From Alkaliphilus transvaalensis ATCC 700919 (GTDB lineage Bacteria; Bacillota; Clostridia; Peptostreptococcales; Natronincolaceae), in NCBI RefSeq assembly GCF_000621485.1, contig NZ_JHYF01000001.1:186001-250000 (forward strand): a stretch of 64,000 bases of DNA, read 5' to 3'. Every line of letters starts with the position of its first letter. The stretch's first letter is position 1. The translations under genes were made by a program, and so were the position numbers. The notes below the pieces were generated by a model. It was not told where the DNA came from. It ran no database searches and saw only the letters and a program-made list of their open reading frames with translations. This document shows positions 25,768 through 34,842 of the stretch, one piece after another.

Positions 25768-25971
25768 ATGATAATGGATGTGGATTTAATATTTAAAATT
25801 GCTGCAGTGGGGTTTATCGTAGCAGTCTTATATCGGGTATTAAAGGCTGCAGAACGAGATGAACAAGCTATGATGGTGACCTTAGCGGGAGTAGTTGTTG
25901 TGTTAATGATGGTTATTAATTTAGTTAGTAATCTCTTTGATACTGTAAAAACGATGTTTCGTTTATATTAA
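25768..25971 (+). CDS. spoIIIAC: Stage III sporulation protein AC
   Basis: A 67-residue protein with two membrane spans (KIAAVGFIVAVLYRVL and MVTLAGVVVVLMMVINLV) and the conserved linker KAAERDEQA. Component of the SpoIIIA channel. GGGGAGG lies eight bases before ATG 25768. Length and order match the family. Confidence 0.95.
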   Translation: MIMDVDLIFKIAAVGFIVAVLYRVLKAAERDEQAMMVTLAGVVVVLMMVINLVSNLFDTVKTMFRLY

Positions 25972-25986
25972 GGATGTGATGATCAA

Positions 25987-26373
25987 GTGGAAATATATCA
26001 AATTGTAGCATTAGGAATTGTTGCAACTGTACTGGCAGTTACTGTTAAAAATCAAAAACAAGAAATGGGCATGTTCGTCAGTCTTGTGGCAGGGCTTGTT
26101 ATTTTCATTTTTATTGTTACTAAGCTACAATCAGTCATTGAAATCCTTCACCAAATGGCTAATAAAATCAATATAGATGATATCTATTTATCCACTATCT
26201 TAAAGATTGTGGGGATCGCCTATATTGCAGAGTTTGGAGCTCAGATTTGCAAAGATGCCGGTGAAGGGGTAATCGCTTCTAAAATTGAATTTGCAGGAAA
26301 AGTACTAATTATGGTTATGGCAGTACCGATTCTAGTTTCTTTGATGGATTTAATTATAAATATGGTACCTTAG
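25987..26373 (+). CDS. spoIIIAD: Stage III sporulation protein AD
   Basis: A 128-residue membrane protein with four hydrophobic segments (QIVALGIVATVLAVTVK; MFVSLVAGLVIFIFIVTKL; ILKIVGIAYIAEFGAQICKDAGE; VLIMVMAVPILVSLMDLI). The KDAGE turn is family-typical. Starts with GTG 25987 after AAGGATGTGATGA. Part of the SpoIIIAC/AD subassembly. Confidence 0.95.
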   Translation: MEIYQIVALGIVATVLAVTVKNQKQEMGMFVSLVAGLVIFIFIVTKLQSVIEILHQMANKINIDDIYLSTILKIVGIAYIAEFGAQICKDAGEGVIASKIEFAGKVLIMVMAVPILVSLMDLIINMVP

Positions 26374-26384
26374 GATGTGAAAAT

Positions 26385-27563
26385 ATGAAAAAACTACTGA
26401 TTATAACAATAATAATATACGTACTGATGACCCCTGTAATGGTTTGGGCAGAAGATGGAGTAATTCTTAGCCCAGAGAACATTATTATGGATCAAATTAA
26501 TCGATTAGATACGGGTGAGCTGCAGATGATTATGGAGGGCCTTAATAAAGACCTAGGTGAGTATCTGCCAAGAATTGATTTTAGAGACTTTATACAAAAG
26601 TTAATAAAGGGAGAAGCGGTTTTTTCCTTTAATGACTTGATGGTGGGAGCATTGGGGTTCTTATTTAGAGAAGTGATTGCCAATTGGAGACTTTTGGGAC
26701 AAATTATCGTCTTATCATCAATTTATGCAATTCTAAGTAATTTGCAAAATGCCTTTGAAAATGACATTGTTGGTAAATTAGCCTCCAGTGTATGTTATTT
26801 AATAATTGTAACCCTAACAATTAAAAGCTTTATGATCGCAATAAATATAGGTAAAGATACCATAGATTTAATGGTTACCTTTATGCAGGCCCTCCTACCC
26901 ATATTATTGGCAATCTTACTGGCAATGGGGGGGATTACTTCTTCAGCTTTTTTTCACCCAGTATTATTAGGGGCTATTGGCTTTGTAGGGACAGTGGTAA
27001 AGACAGTTGTTTTACCATTAATCTTTTTCTCAGCTGTTTTATCAGTTGTTAATAATTTTTCTTCGAAAATACAGATTTCAAAACTGGCAGGTCTTCTAAA
27101 GCAGGGTGCAACAATGCTTCTTGGGTTTATACTAACCGCCTTTGTTGGGGTCATATCTATCCAAGGAATTACAGCTGCATCAGTAGATGGCGTAACCATT
27201 AGAACAGCTAAGTTTGCTGTTGATAAATTTATACCAATAGTAGGCGGTTTTTTATCTGATGCAATGGATACAGTGATTGGGGCTTCTCTTTTATTAAAAA
27301 ATGCAATTGGAGCAATTGGATTAATTACAGTGTTTTTGATCTGCTTAATTCCCATGATTAAGATTTTGGCATTAATTGTGATTTATAAACTTTGTGCAGC
27401 TGTTATAGAACCCATTGCCCAAAGTCAGTTGGTAGACTGTTTGAACCAAATGAGTAATGCGTTAGTACTTTTATTTGCAACGGTTTCATCAATAGCAATT
27501 ATGTTTTTTATTACCATCACCATAATTGTGGGGACCGGTAATATAACACTAATGATGAGGTAG
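26385..27563 (+). CDS. spoIIIAE: Stage III sporulation protein AE
   Basis: A 392-residue polytopic membrane protein with an N-terminal signal-like span and about seven further spans; the region FMQALLPILLAILLAMGG and the segment ISIQGITAASVDGVTIRTAKF are the conserved SpoIIIAE core. It is the largest membrane component of the channel. It starts 11 bases after spoIIIAD with RBS AGGATG and ends 10 bases before spoIIIAF. Confidence 0.95.
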   Translation: MKKLLIITIIIYVLMTPVMVWAEDGVILSPENIIMDQINRLDTGELQMIMEGLNKDLGEYLPRIDFRDFIQKLIKGEAVFSFNDLMVGALGFLFREVIANWRLLGQIIVLSSIYAILSNLQNAFENDIVGKLASSVCYLIIVTLTIKSFMIAINIGKDTIDLMVTFMQALLPILLAILLAMGGITSSAFFHPVLLGAIGFVGTVVKTVVLPLIFFSAVLSVVNNFSSKIQISKLAGLLKQGATMLLGFILTAFVGVISIQGITAASVDGVTIRTAKFAVDKFIPIVGGFLSDAMDTVIGASLLLKNAIGAIGLITVFLICLIPMIKILALIVIYKLCAAVIEPIAQSQLVDCLNQMSNALVLLFATVSSIAIMFFITITIIVGTGNITLMMR

Positions 27564-27573
27564 GTGAGGTAAA

Positions 27574-28221
27574 ATGATGGAAACCATTAGAGAGTGGATT
27601 GTAACGATTTTATCTATGATAATCTTTATCACTTTTGTTGAATTTCTATTACCTAATAATAATCATAAAAGATATATTAATGTCATCATTGGACTGATGA
27701 TTATGTTGGTGGTTTTGAGACCTTTAATGGGTCTGGTAAATGGGGGTGTAAATTTAGGTGATAACATTCTACAAACCAGCAATCAAATGGAAGTGATGAC
27801 AATGCAAAATAGAATGCAAACCTTTGAAGTAGCCAATCAAGAAACTGTAATTCACATATATAAAGAAAATGTAAAAAGCCAGATGAAAAACAGGCTAGAA
27901 AAGCAATTAGGCTATCAGGTTTATGATATAGAGTTAGCGATTGAAGAAAATAATAATGATGAATTTGGCATCATTAAAGAAATCAATATAATTTTAGCCG
28001 AAGGAACAAAAGAGACTGAAGCTAGAGATGATAAGAGAATTAAAGATGTTCAAGTAAGCGTCAATGTAAATGTAAGCTTGTCGGAAAAAAATTATAATAA
28101 TGTAAAGGCAGATAGCATATTGTTAGATAGTGAAGAAGAAATCATTAAAAATGATTTTAGTACCTTATACCAAGTATCAAAAGAAAAGATTAATATTTCT
28201 GTACTTAAGAATAGCAATTAA
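27574..28221 (+). CDS. spoIIIAF: Stage III sporulation protein AF
   Basis: A 215-residue protein with two N-terminal spans (WIVTILSMIIFITFVEFLLP; YINVIIGLMIMLVVLRPLM) and a soluble ring-building-motif domain (residues ~95-215) as in SpoIIIAG/AH. ATG 27574 or 27577 after GAGGTAGGTGAGG. Sequence conservation is moderate but order and topology are decisive. Confidence 0.93.
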   Translation: MMETIREWIVTILSMIIFITFVEFLLPNNNHKRYINVIIGLMIMLVVLRPLMGLVNGGVNLGDNILQTSNQMEVMTMQNRMQTFEVANQETVIHIYKENVKSQMKNRLEKQLGYQVYDIELAIEENNNDEFGIIKEINIILAEGTKETEARDDKRIKDVQVSVNVNVSLSEKNYNNVKADSILLDSEEEIIKNDFSTLYQVSKEKINISVLKNSN

Positions 28222-28235
28222 TAGGAGGGAAAACA

Positions 28236-28820
28236 ATGGAAAAGTGGAGTGAGGCAATAAAAAAGGTAATATCGAAGAAGTATGTAGCCAATATTTTAGT
28301 GTTATTGGCAGTGGCAATTATTGCTTTAATTGTTTCAGGAGATTTTTTTGTTAAGGATGCTTCATCAAATAACAATAGTAACCAACCCATCAATGGAACA
28401 TTGGTTCATCAGGTGGTGGAAAATAGAACAGAAGAGGAAGTTGTTGAAGCCCGCCTCAAAAGGATTTTAGAAGAAATTAAAGGCGCAGGAGAAGTACAAG
28501 TAATGATTACCTTTGAAATGGGAGCAGAAATTGTACCTGCCATAAATACGGTGGAATCAACAGATACGACGGAAGAAAAAGATTCGAATGGTGGTAGCAG
28601 AGTTGTTAATTCCCAAAGTGTTACGACAAACACAGTCATTACAAATGAAAGTGGCGGAAATAAACCTTTGGTTTTAAAGGAAATTAAACCCCAAGTAAAG
28701 GGTGTTATTGTTGTTGCAGAAGGGGCTGATGATATTGCTGTAAAGGCTAGTCTATACGAAGCTGTTAAGACTGTACTTCAAGTTCCCGGACACAGGGTTC
28801 AGGTATATCCAAGAAATTAG
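28236..28820 (+). CDS. spoIIIAG: Stage III sporulation protein AG
   Basis: A 194-residue bitopic protein whose extracytoplasmic domain forms a large ring in the intermembrane space. One N-terminal span (YVANILVLLAVAIIALIV), then the ring-building-motif domain with EARLKRILEEIKGAGEVQVMITFE, a variable insertion, and VKGVIVVAEGADDIAVKASLYEAVKTVL. GGAGGG lies before ATG 28236. Lengths match the family. Confidence 0.95.
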   Translation: MEKWSEAIKKVISKKYVANILVLLAVAIIALIVSGDFFVKDASSNNNSNQPINGTLVHQVVENRTEEEVVEARLKRILEEIKGAGEVQVMITFEMGAEIVPAINTVESTDTTEEKDSNGGSRVVNSQSVTTNTVITNESGGNKPLVLKEIKPQVKGVIVVAEGADDIAVKASLYEAVKTVLQVPGHRVQVYPRN

Positions 28821-28849
28821 AATATAAAATATTTTAGGGGGGATCATTA

Positions 28850-29620
28850 ATGAAATTTAGAGATTTTAATGTTTTGAAAAGAAAGAACTTTGTAATATTT
28901 TCATTAGTAATGATATTGGGGTTAATTGGGTATATTAATTACAATTTAAATAAGCAGTCCTTATTACAAACCTCTAGTGAACTAGAGCGATATGAGTTAA
29001 GAATGATGGAGAATAGCGGTGTAGTTACGAACATTCTTGATAACGAAATAGCCCTTAATGAAGATGAGGAAGAGGGAGAGGGAGAGTTGGATCTTGATTT
29101 AAACAAAGAAGAAGAGGATGTAGATGTGGATGTGGATGCAACTAATAAAACACAAGATGAAATGGATAATGCGATAATCGTAGATAGTCGTGATAATGAA
29201 GTCATAAATGTGGCACAAGAAACTAGTGCCCAAATAACTCAAATTATAACCGATAGACAGATTATGAAAAGTAATGCCTATTTTATAGAAAGTAAGCTAG
29301 AGCGAGATAAGAGAAGGAGCGAAATGATTAGCTACTTAAATGATATCGTAGATAATCAACATACGGCAGAAGACCTTCGCTCTCAAGCTCAAAATATGAA
29401 AATTCAAGTGGTAACTAATACAGAAAAAGAAATGATGATAGAAAACATGATCACAGCTAAGGGGTTTAATGATGCGATAGTATATCTTACAGATCAATCT
29501 ATTAATATTGTTGTCCATAGTGAAGGGCTAAACGAAAAGGAAGTTGCACAAATCGTTGATATCGTCCGAAGAGAAACTGACATAACCATGGATAATATTA
29601 TTATTATGAATAAAAAATAG
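28850..29620 (+). CDS. spoIIIAH: Stage III sporulation protein AH
   Basis: A 256-residue protein, mother-cell partner of forespore SpoIIQ. One N-terminal span (FVIFSLVMILGLIGYINYN), an unusually acidic Asp/Glu-rich linker (residues ~64-100), then a YscJ/FliF-like ring domain (RSEMISYLNDIVDN ... IVVHSEGLNEKEVAQIVDIVRRET). The linker is longer and more acidic than I would expect for the family. GGGGGG precedes ATG 28850. Last gene of spoIIIA; a strong vegetative promoter begins right after its stop. Confidence 0.95.
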   Translation: MKFRDFNVLKRKNFVIFSLVMILGLIGYINYNLNKQSLLQTSSELERYELRMMENSGVVTNILDNEIALNEDEEEGEGELDLDLNKEEEDVDVDVDATNKTQDEMDNAIIVDSRDNEVINVAQETSAQITQIITDRQIMKSNAYFIESKLERDKRRSEMISYLNDIVDNQHTAEDLRSQAQNMKIQVVTNTEKEMMIENMITAKGFNDAIVYLTDQSINIVVHSEGLNEKEVAQIVDIVRRETDITMDNIIIMNKK

Positions 29621-29626
29621 AACTGT

Positions 29627-29655
29627 TTGTCAATAGGTATTTATTTTGGTATAAT
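29627..29655 (+). promoter_or_regulatory. Sigma-A promoter of the asp23-like gene
   Basis: TTGTCA (29627-29632), a 17-base spacer and TATAAT (29650-29655) with an extended TGG just before the -10. It lies seven bases after the spoIIIAH stop and 35 bases before the next start codon, separating vegetative from sporulation transcription. Confidence 0.8.
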
Positions 29656-29689
29656 AATCCTAGATATTTGACACTCAGGAGGTGAAGAA

Positions 29690-30082
29690 ATGGACGCTAT
29701 TCAATACTTAGAAAATGGAGAAATTCGAATTGCAGAAGATGTGATCTCAACAATAGCAGGCCTAGCAGCTATTGAAGTTAAAGGTGTAGCTGGAATGAGT
29801 GGGGGATTAGTTGGCGGAATAGCCGATATACTTGGCAAGAAAAGCCTTTCTAAGGGTGTAAAAGTAGTAATCAATGATAAAGGCGGTTTTGTAGACCTTT
29901 ATCTAATTGTTGAATACGGAACTAAAATACCCGATGTAGCGTGGGAAATTCAAGATAAGGTAAAGCGGTCAATCGAAACAATGACCAATCTGAAGGTTAT
30001 AGAGGTTAATATTCATATTCAGGGAGTCCACTTCCCCAAGGAAGCGGTGGAGGAAGAAGGTAAGACCCAAAGCTCTAAATAA
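29690..30082 (+). CDS. Asp23/Gls24-family envelope stress protein (YqhY-like)
   Basis: A 130-residue Asp23/Gls24-domain protein: IRIAEDVISTIAGLAAIEVKGVAGM, the glycine-rich loop GGLVGGIADILGKKSLSKGVKV and VDLYLIVEYGTKIPDVAWEIQDKVKRSIE are the full domain. In Firmicutes these proteins are membrane-associated and affect envelope and lipid homeostasis. Located between spoIIIA and nusB, the place of yqhY in Bacillus (yqhY-nusB). GAGGTG lies before ATG 29690; followed by its own terminator. Confidence 0.92.
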   Translation: MDAIQYLENGEIRIAEDVISTIAGLAAIEVKGVAGMSGGLVGGIADILGKKSLSKGVKVVINDKGGFVDLYLIVEYGTKIPDVAWEIQDKVKRSIETMTNLKVIEVNIHIQGVHFPKEAVEEEGKTQSSK

Positions 30083-30094
30083 ATGATCATTAAT

Positions 30095-30120
30095 AACCCT
30101 CTGGTATCAGAGGGTTTGTT
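30095..30120 (+). terminator. Terminator after asp23-like gene
   Basis: AACCCTCT (30095-30102) and AGAGGGTT (30109-30116) form a GC-rich 8-bp stem with a six-base loop, followed by TGTTTTG. Confidence 0.85.
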
Positions 30121-30265
30121 TTGCGTCTATAATATTTTATTTCTGGTGGTTTAAAATACTTCAGTAAATATAACAATAGATAATAGCAATATAGTTCTAT
30201 AGCGTTAAGTCAAAAGGCTATAAAATTGTAAAAATACAGTGCTTCACCAATTAAGGAGGAAAAAA

Positions 30266-30688
30266 ATGAATAGAAAACTTGCCAGAGAATTCTGCATGAA
30301 AATGATGTTTCAAATGAGTATACATAATAATTATGATTTAAACATAATTAAAGGCCATCTTGATGAAGAAGTGGAAGTAATAGAAGTGCAACAAATGGAT
30401 TATATTCAAGAACTACTTAAGGTGGTTACAGAAAATCGCCAACAGTTGGATGATATTATTGTTGAATTTTCAAAAGGATGGAAATTAGATCGTATTGCAA
30501 AGGTAGATCTTGCGATTTTAAGGATTGCCTTAGGAGAAATACTGTTTATGGAAAACATACCCTTTGCAGTATCCATTAATGAAGCTATAGAATTAGCAAA
30601 AAAATATAGTACCCACGAATCTGCTAACTTTATCAACGGAATATTAGGTAGATATGTAGAAGAAAAGGGTATCAATAAAAATGAGTAA
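30266..30688 (+). CDS. nusB: Transcription antitermination factor NusB
   Basis: An all-helical 140-residue NusB that with NusE/S10 binds boxA RNA in rRNA operons. Motifs: RKLAREFCMKMMFQMSI at the N-terminus, WKLDRIAKVDLAILRIALGEIL and the C-terminal VSINEAIELAKKYSTHESANFINGILG signature. ATG 30266 follows AAGGAGGA; the ORF extension to 30239 lacks an RBS and adds non-family residues. It overlaps the next gene by eight bases. Confidence 0.97.
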   Translation: MNRKLAREFCMKMMFQMSIHNNYDLNIIKGHLDEEVEVIEVQQMDYIQELLKVVTENRQQLDDIIVEFSKGWKLDRIAKVDLAILRIALGEILFMENIPFAVSINEAIELAKKYSTHESANFINGILGRYVEEKGINKNE

Positions 30689-31649
30689 CAGAAAATTAGT
30701 ATTAGGGATTGATACCAGTAACTACACAACTTCTATGGCGTTGGTGGATGTAACAGAACAAAGACTTATAAAAGAGGTCAGAAGAGTCCTACCTGTAAAG
30801 GAAGGTACCGTTGGTTTAAGGCAATCAGATGCCCTATTCCACCATGTAAAAAACTTACCAGACCTCTCTAAAGCGTTGCTGGCTACAGTAGATCCTAATG
30901 AAATAGTAGCCATTAGTGGTACAACTAGACCAAGACCACTAGAAGAGTCTTATATGCCAGTGTTTTTAGCATCGGAATCCTATGGAAAAACCCTGTCAAA
31001 CACCTTAAAGGTTCCCTTTTATGAATTAAGTCACCAAGAAGGACACATTGAAGCTGGACTCTGGTCTATCAATAGGGAAATGAGAGATGGATTTTTAGCC
31101 CTACATTTATCAGGGGGCACAACTGAAGCTTTAGAAATTTCCCCCACTAGAGAAGGCTATGACATTAAGATCGTTGGAGAAACAGGAGACATAAGTGCGG
31201 GTCAATTTATTGATCGGATTGGGGTAAAACTAGGGTTACCCTTTCCAGCAGGCCCCCATTTAGAAGCCTTAGCCCAAAATTATAAGGGGGAAGCTATAAA
31301 TGTTTCTTCTTCAGTTAAGGGGACAACGATTAGTTTCTCTGGACCAGAGACTTATCTGCAAAAGTTCGTTGAAAAGGGTTCTCAAGACGATAAGGTTGCC
31401 TATTCCCTTTTCCAATGCGTAGGGATAACCCTAGTTGGCCTCATTAAGGGTCTCATAAAAAAATATCCCTATAAAACGATACTACTTGTAGGCGGAGTCG
31501 CATCAAATCAATTAATTAAAGAAAAATTGGAAATAGAATTAGGAAAGTATCAATTAAATCTTTTATTTGCTAATCCTAAATATTGCTCAGATAACGCAGT
31601 AGGTATCGCTCTGTTAGGTATTAAAAAATACATAGGGGAGGAAATTTAG
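30681..31649 (+). CDS. Kae1/TsaD-like protein (glycoprotease fold)
   Basis: A 322-residue ASKHA-fold protein related to TsaD/Kae1, the t6A tRNA-modification enzyme. It has GIDTSNYTTSMALV, the metal-site motif HQEGH (residues ~117-121), LSGGTTEALEI, FSGPETYLQKF and VGGVASNQLIKEKL, with SDNAVG near the C-terminus. Sequence details (EEVRR..PVKEGTVGLRQSDALFHH) differ from canonical TsaD, and Clostridia often carry such a second Kae1-like gene next to nusB; function unproven. Canonical TsaD is probably elsewhere. Overlaps nusB and ends one base before folD, so co-transcribed. Confidence 0.8.
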   Translation: MSNRKLVLGIDTSNYTTSMALVDVTEQRLIKEVRRVLPVKEGTVGLRQSDALFHHVKNLPDLSKALLATVDPNEIVAISGTTRPRPLEESYMPVFLASESYGKTLSNTLKVPFYELSHQEGHIEAGLWSINREMRDGFLALHLSGGTTEALEISPTREGYDIKIVGETGDISAGQFIDRIGVKLGLPFPAGPHLEALAQNYKGEAINVSSSVKGTTISFSGPETYLQKFVEKGSQDDKVAYSLFQCVGITLVGLIKGLIKKYPYKTILLVGGVASNQLIKEKLEIELGKYQLNLLFANPKYCSDNAVGIALLGIKKYIGEEI

Positions 31650-31650
31650 T

Positions 31651-32502
31651 ATGACAGCACAATTAATTGACGGCAAGAAAATGGCGGCAGATATAAGGGA
31701 AAAAATTTCCCATGGTGTAAGAACTTTGAAGGAACAGTATGATGTTCTTCCAGGTTTAGCAGTTGTCATTGTAGGCGATGATCCTGCGTCCCATACCTAT
31801 GTTAATATGAAGGAAAAGACCTGTAAAAGTGTTGGGATGTACTCAGAAGTCCATCGTTTACCTGAGGAAACAACTCAAGATTAATTATTGAAGTTAGTCC
31901 ATAGATTGAACCAAGATGAGAAAATTCATGGTATTTTAGTTCAAGTTCCACTACCTAAAGGGATAGATGAGAATTTAATAAATTCTAATATCAAGCCAGA
32001 AAAGGATGTTGATGGCTTCCATGCTATTAATACAGGAAACCTATTTTTGGGTGAAGAGACAATTGTACAATGTACGCCTAAGGGGATTATAGAATTAATT
32101 AAATCAACTGGTATAGAAATCAGTGGAAAACATGCAGTTGTCGTTGGGAGAAGTAATATTCTTGGAAAACCTGCGGCAATACTACTATTACAAGAAAATG
32201 CCACAGTAACAATTTGTCATTCAAAAACTAAGGATCTTAAAGATCATTTAATGAAGGCAGACATTGTTGTTGCTGCCGTAGGTAGACCCGAACTAATTAA
32301 AGGAGATATGATTAAAGAAGGGGCTATTGTGATTGATGCTGGAACAAGCGTAGTGAAGGGTAAATTGATTGGTGATGTCGAGTTTGATAAAGCTAAGGAA
32401 ATTGCTTCCTTTATAACTCCTGTACCGGGGGGCGTAGGTCCTATGACAATAGCTATGTTGTTACAAAATACATTGGAGGCGGCTCAGAAAAAATGCAAAT
32501 AA
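31651..32502 (+). pseudogene. folD: folD interrupted by one in-frame TAA
   Basis: Methylenetetrahydrofolate dehydrogenase/cyclohydrolase, which interconverts 5,10-methylene- and 10-formyl-THF. The first 77 codons (AQLIDGKKMAADIREKI...GLAVVIVGDDPASHTYV) end at TAA 31882-31884 within LPEETTQD*; the same frame then continues to 32502 with all later motifs intact ([37 protein letters not shown], the C-terminal [11 protein letters not shown]). The stop replaces a residue usually Glu/Asp, so one substitution would explain it. No RBS precedes the TTG at 31888. It may be a recent nonsense mutation, a sequencing error, or a read-through site. The rest of the gene shows no decay. Confidence 0.85.
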
Positions 32503-33701
32503 AGGTCTTATCGGTCTCTGAAGTAACTCAATATATTAAACGGATTCTGTCGAATGACCCAATTCTTTATAATTTAAGGGTTAAGGGCGAGATATCAAAT
32601 TATAAGTTCCATAGTAGTGGACACATGTACTTTACCTTAAAAGATCAGCAAAGCAGAATAAACTGTATCATGTTTAAGGCAAATTGTGAAAAAATGAAAT
32701 TCCAGCTTGAAGAGGGGATGAAGGTCACAATTAAGGGGTACATATCCGTATATGAAAGGGATGGACAGTATCAATTATATGTTAATGAAATTGAACCAGT
32801 AGGAATAGGAGCACTATATTTAGCTTATCAGCAACTTAAAGATAAGTTAGAAAAAGAAGGTTTATTTGACTCTAGAAGAAAAAAAACCATTCCCTATTTA
32901 CCTTCAAAAATTGCCCTCATTACTTCTCCAACAGGGGCTGCCATACGTGATATGCTCTCGGTGATCAAGAGAAGATTTCCTAAAGTACAAATAGTTGTCT
33001 TTCCAGTTCTAGTACAGGGAGAAAAGGCTCCAGACTCTATTAAAAAGGCAATAGAGGCAGCTAATACCTTCAATGATATTGATTTGATCATAACAGGAAG
33101 GGGCGGAGGTTCTATAGAAGAACTTTGGGCCTTTAATGAAGAAGTTGTTGCAAGGGCAATCTACAATAGTAGGATACCAATTATTGCAGCAGTTGGTCAT
33201 GAAACAGACTTTACAATAGCAGATTTTGTTGCAGACCTTAGAGCACCTACCCCATCGGTTGCTGCAGAATTGGCCCTCCCCTCCTTAATTGAAGTAAAGG
33301 AAACTTTAACTAACTATCAAAAGCGTTTACTCTTATCTATTACTACGAAGATGAACTTTTCTTATAATAAGTTAGAGAATATAAAAAATAGTTATCCTTT
33401 TAAGTATCCCTTAAATCCTATATATGACTATAAACAACAGCTAGATGGGTTAATGGAGGGTCTGATTAAACAAACTAATAACTTTAATCGAGAAAGACGG
33501 AAAAAAATACATAATATTGGTGATAGACTTAATGGACTTAGTCCCTTATCGGTTTTAAAAAGAGGCTTCTGTTATGCCGAACTGGAAAATGAAAAAATGC
33601 TTAAAAGTGTTGGGGATGTAAAACCAAATGACTTGATTAATATTAAGGCAACCGATGGTAGGCTCCAGTGCAGAGTAATAGAAGTATTTAAGGAGGAATA
33701 A
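32493..33701 (+). CDS. xseA: Exodeoxyribonuclease VII large subunit
   Basis: A 402-residue XseA. The N-terminal OB domain ([40 protein letters not shown]) binds ssDNA; the catalytic region contains [16 protein letters not shown], the [16 protein letters not shown] motif and the [28 protein letters not shown] signature, followed by a coiled coil. It degrades single-stranded DNA with XseB. It overlaps folD by 10 bases; xseB starts five bases after the stop. Confidence 0.97.
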   Translation: MQIKVLSVSEVTQYIKRILSNDPILYNLRVKGEISNYKFHSSGHMYFTLKDQQSRINCIMFKANCEKMKFQLEEGMKVTIKGYISVYERDGQYQLYVNEIEPVGIGALYLAYQQLKDKLEKEGLFDSRRKKTIPYLPSKIALITSPTGAAIRDMLSVIKRRFPKVQIVVFPVLVQGEKAPDSIKKAIEAANTFNDIDLIITGRGGGSIEELWAFNEEVVARAIYNSRIPIIAAVGHETDFTIADFVADLRAPTPSVAAELALPSLIEVKETLTNYQKRLLLSITTKMNFSYNKLENIKNSYPFKYPLNPIYDYKQQLDGLMEGLIKQTNNFNRERRKKIHNIGDRLNGLSPLSVLKRGFCYAELENEKMLKSVGDVKPNDLINIKATDGRLQCRVIEVFKEE

Positions 33702-33705
33702 ACTC

Positions 33706-33933
33706 TTGAAGAAAAGGAAATTTGAAGAGGCGATTAAAAAGCTCGAAGAGATCATGCACCAGTTAGAGGATCAAAATATGGAATTAGAAGATTCTTTAAA
33801 ACTATTTCAAGAGGGTGTAGAACTATATCAATTTTGCCATCAAAAACTAAATGAGGCAGAAGAAAAAATCGCTATGATTATTGACGAAAATGGGGTTTTG
33901 AAGCAGGTTCCCTTTGAGACAGAGGAGGAATAG
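33706..33933 (+). CDS. xseB: Exodeoxyribonuclease VII small subunit
   Basis: A 75-residue XseB helical protein: FEEAIKKLEEIMHQLEDQNMELEDSLKLFQEGVEL followed by CHQKLNEAEEKI, the complete family signature. TTG 33706 follows AAGGAGGA by nine bases. Directly between xseA and ispA, as in Bacillus. Confidence 0.96.
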   Translation: MKKRKFEEAIKKLEEIMHQLEDQNMELEDSLKLFQEGVELYQFCHQKLNEAEEKIAMIIDENGVLKQVPFETEEE

Positions 33934-33936
33934 ACA

Positions 33937-34824
33937 ATGGAGTGGAAAAATCAACTAGAGGAATATCTTAGCATAGTCAATAGACAGTTAGATGACTACT
34001 TTAGCATACCTGAAGACAAAAATAAAAAAGTTGTTGAGGCAATGAAATATAGTATGTTTGCTGGTGGAAAGAGACTTCGTCCTGTACTGGCATTGGCATC
34101 TTACAACTTATTTGCAGATGACTTAAATAAAGTGATGCCCTATGCTTGCGGATTAGAAATGATTCATACCTATTCATTAGTACATGATGATTTACCTGCT
34201 ATGGATAATGACGACTATAGAAGGGGAAAACTAACAAACCATAAAGTATTTGGAGAAGGGATGGCAATCCTTGCTGGGGATGGTTTATTAAACTATTCTT
34301 ATGAAGTTATGTTAAGGGACGCTTTGAAAAGAGATGAACCAAAACCTTACCTAAGAAGCATAAATGAGATTGCTAAAGCGGCAGGAATCTATGGCATGAT
34401 TGGTGGACAAACTGTTGATCTAGAGAGTGAAGGGAAAGCCATTGATGCAGATACCTTAGATTATATTCATCATAACAAAACAGCAGCATTAATTACTGTA
34501 CCCCTTAAAATAGGAGCAATTATTGCAGGTGCATCTGAAAAAGATATAGAAAATATGGCTTACGTCGGTCAGCAATTGGGTTTAGCTTTTCAGATTAAAG
34601 ACGATATATTAGATATTGTTGGAGATCAAGAAAAACTTGGTAAAAAGACTGGTAGTGACCAAGATAACGAAAAATCAACATATCCTAGTCTCCATGGTCT
34701 CGAATTTTCAATTAATAAGGTGAGGGAGCTAACTAATAGTATCAATGAGATCCTATCTACATATGGTGAAAAAGGAAGTTTTCTATACCATTTGAGTCAA
34801 TATTTGATTGATAGGGAAACGTAG
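33937..34824 (+). CDS. ispA: Polyprenyl (farnesyl) diphosphate synthase
   Basis: A 295-residue trans-isoprenyl diphosphate synthase. First Asp-rich motif DDLPAMDNDD (DDxxxxD type, near residue 84) and GGKRLRP upstream; the second, DDILD, lies near residue 226, with KTGSDQDNEKSTYPS following. It condenses IPP with DMAPP/GPP to farnesyl diphosphate for undecaprenyl and quinone-type lipids. dxs lies 1.8 kb downstream, interrupted by the OLE locus. GAGGAGGAATAG precedes ATG 33937. Confidence 0.95.
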   Translation: MEWKNQLEEYLSIVNRQLDDYFSIPEDKNKKVVEAMKYSMFAGGKRLRPVLALASYNLFADDLNKVMPYACGLEMIHTYSLVHDDLPAMDNDDYRRGKLTNHKVFGEGMAILAGDGLLNYSYEVMLRDALKRDEPKPYLRSINEIAKAAGIYGMIGGQTVDLESEGKAIDADTLDYIHHNKTAALITVPLKIGAIIAGASEKDIENMAYVGQQLGLAFQIKDDILDIVGDQEKLGKKTGSDQDNEKSTYPSLHGLEFSINKVRELTNSINEILSTYGEKGSFLYHLSQYLIDRET

Positions 34825-34842
34825 ATTTAAGGAGGGATGACA

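Noticed and set aside
31888-32502. A separate gene starting at TTG 31888
   Set aside because: Same frame as the upstream folD start, no RBS, and the product begins in the middle of the FolD fold. It is the second half of an interrupted folD.
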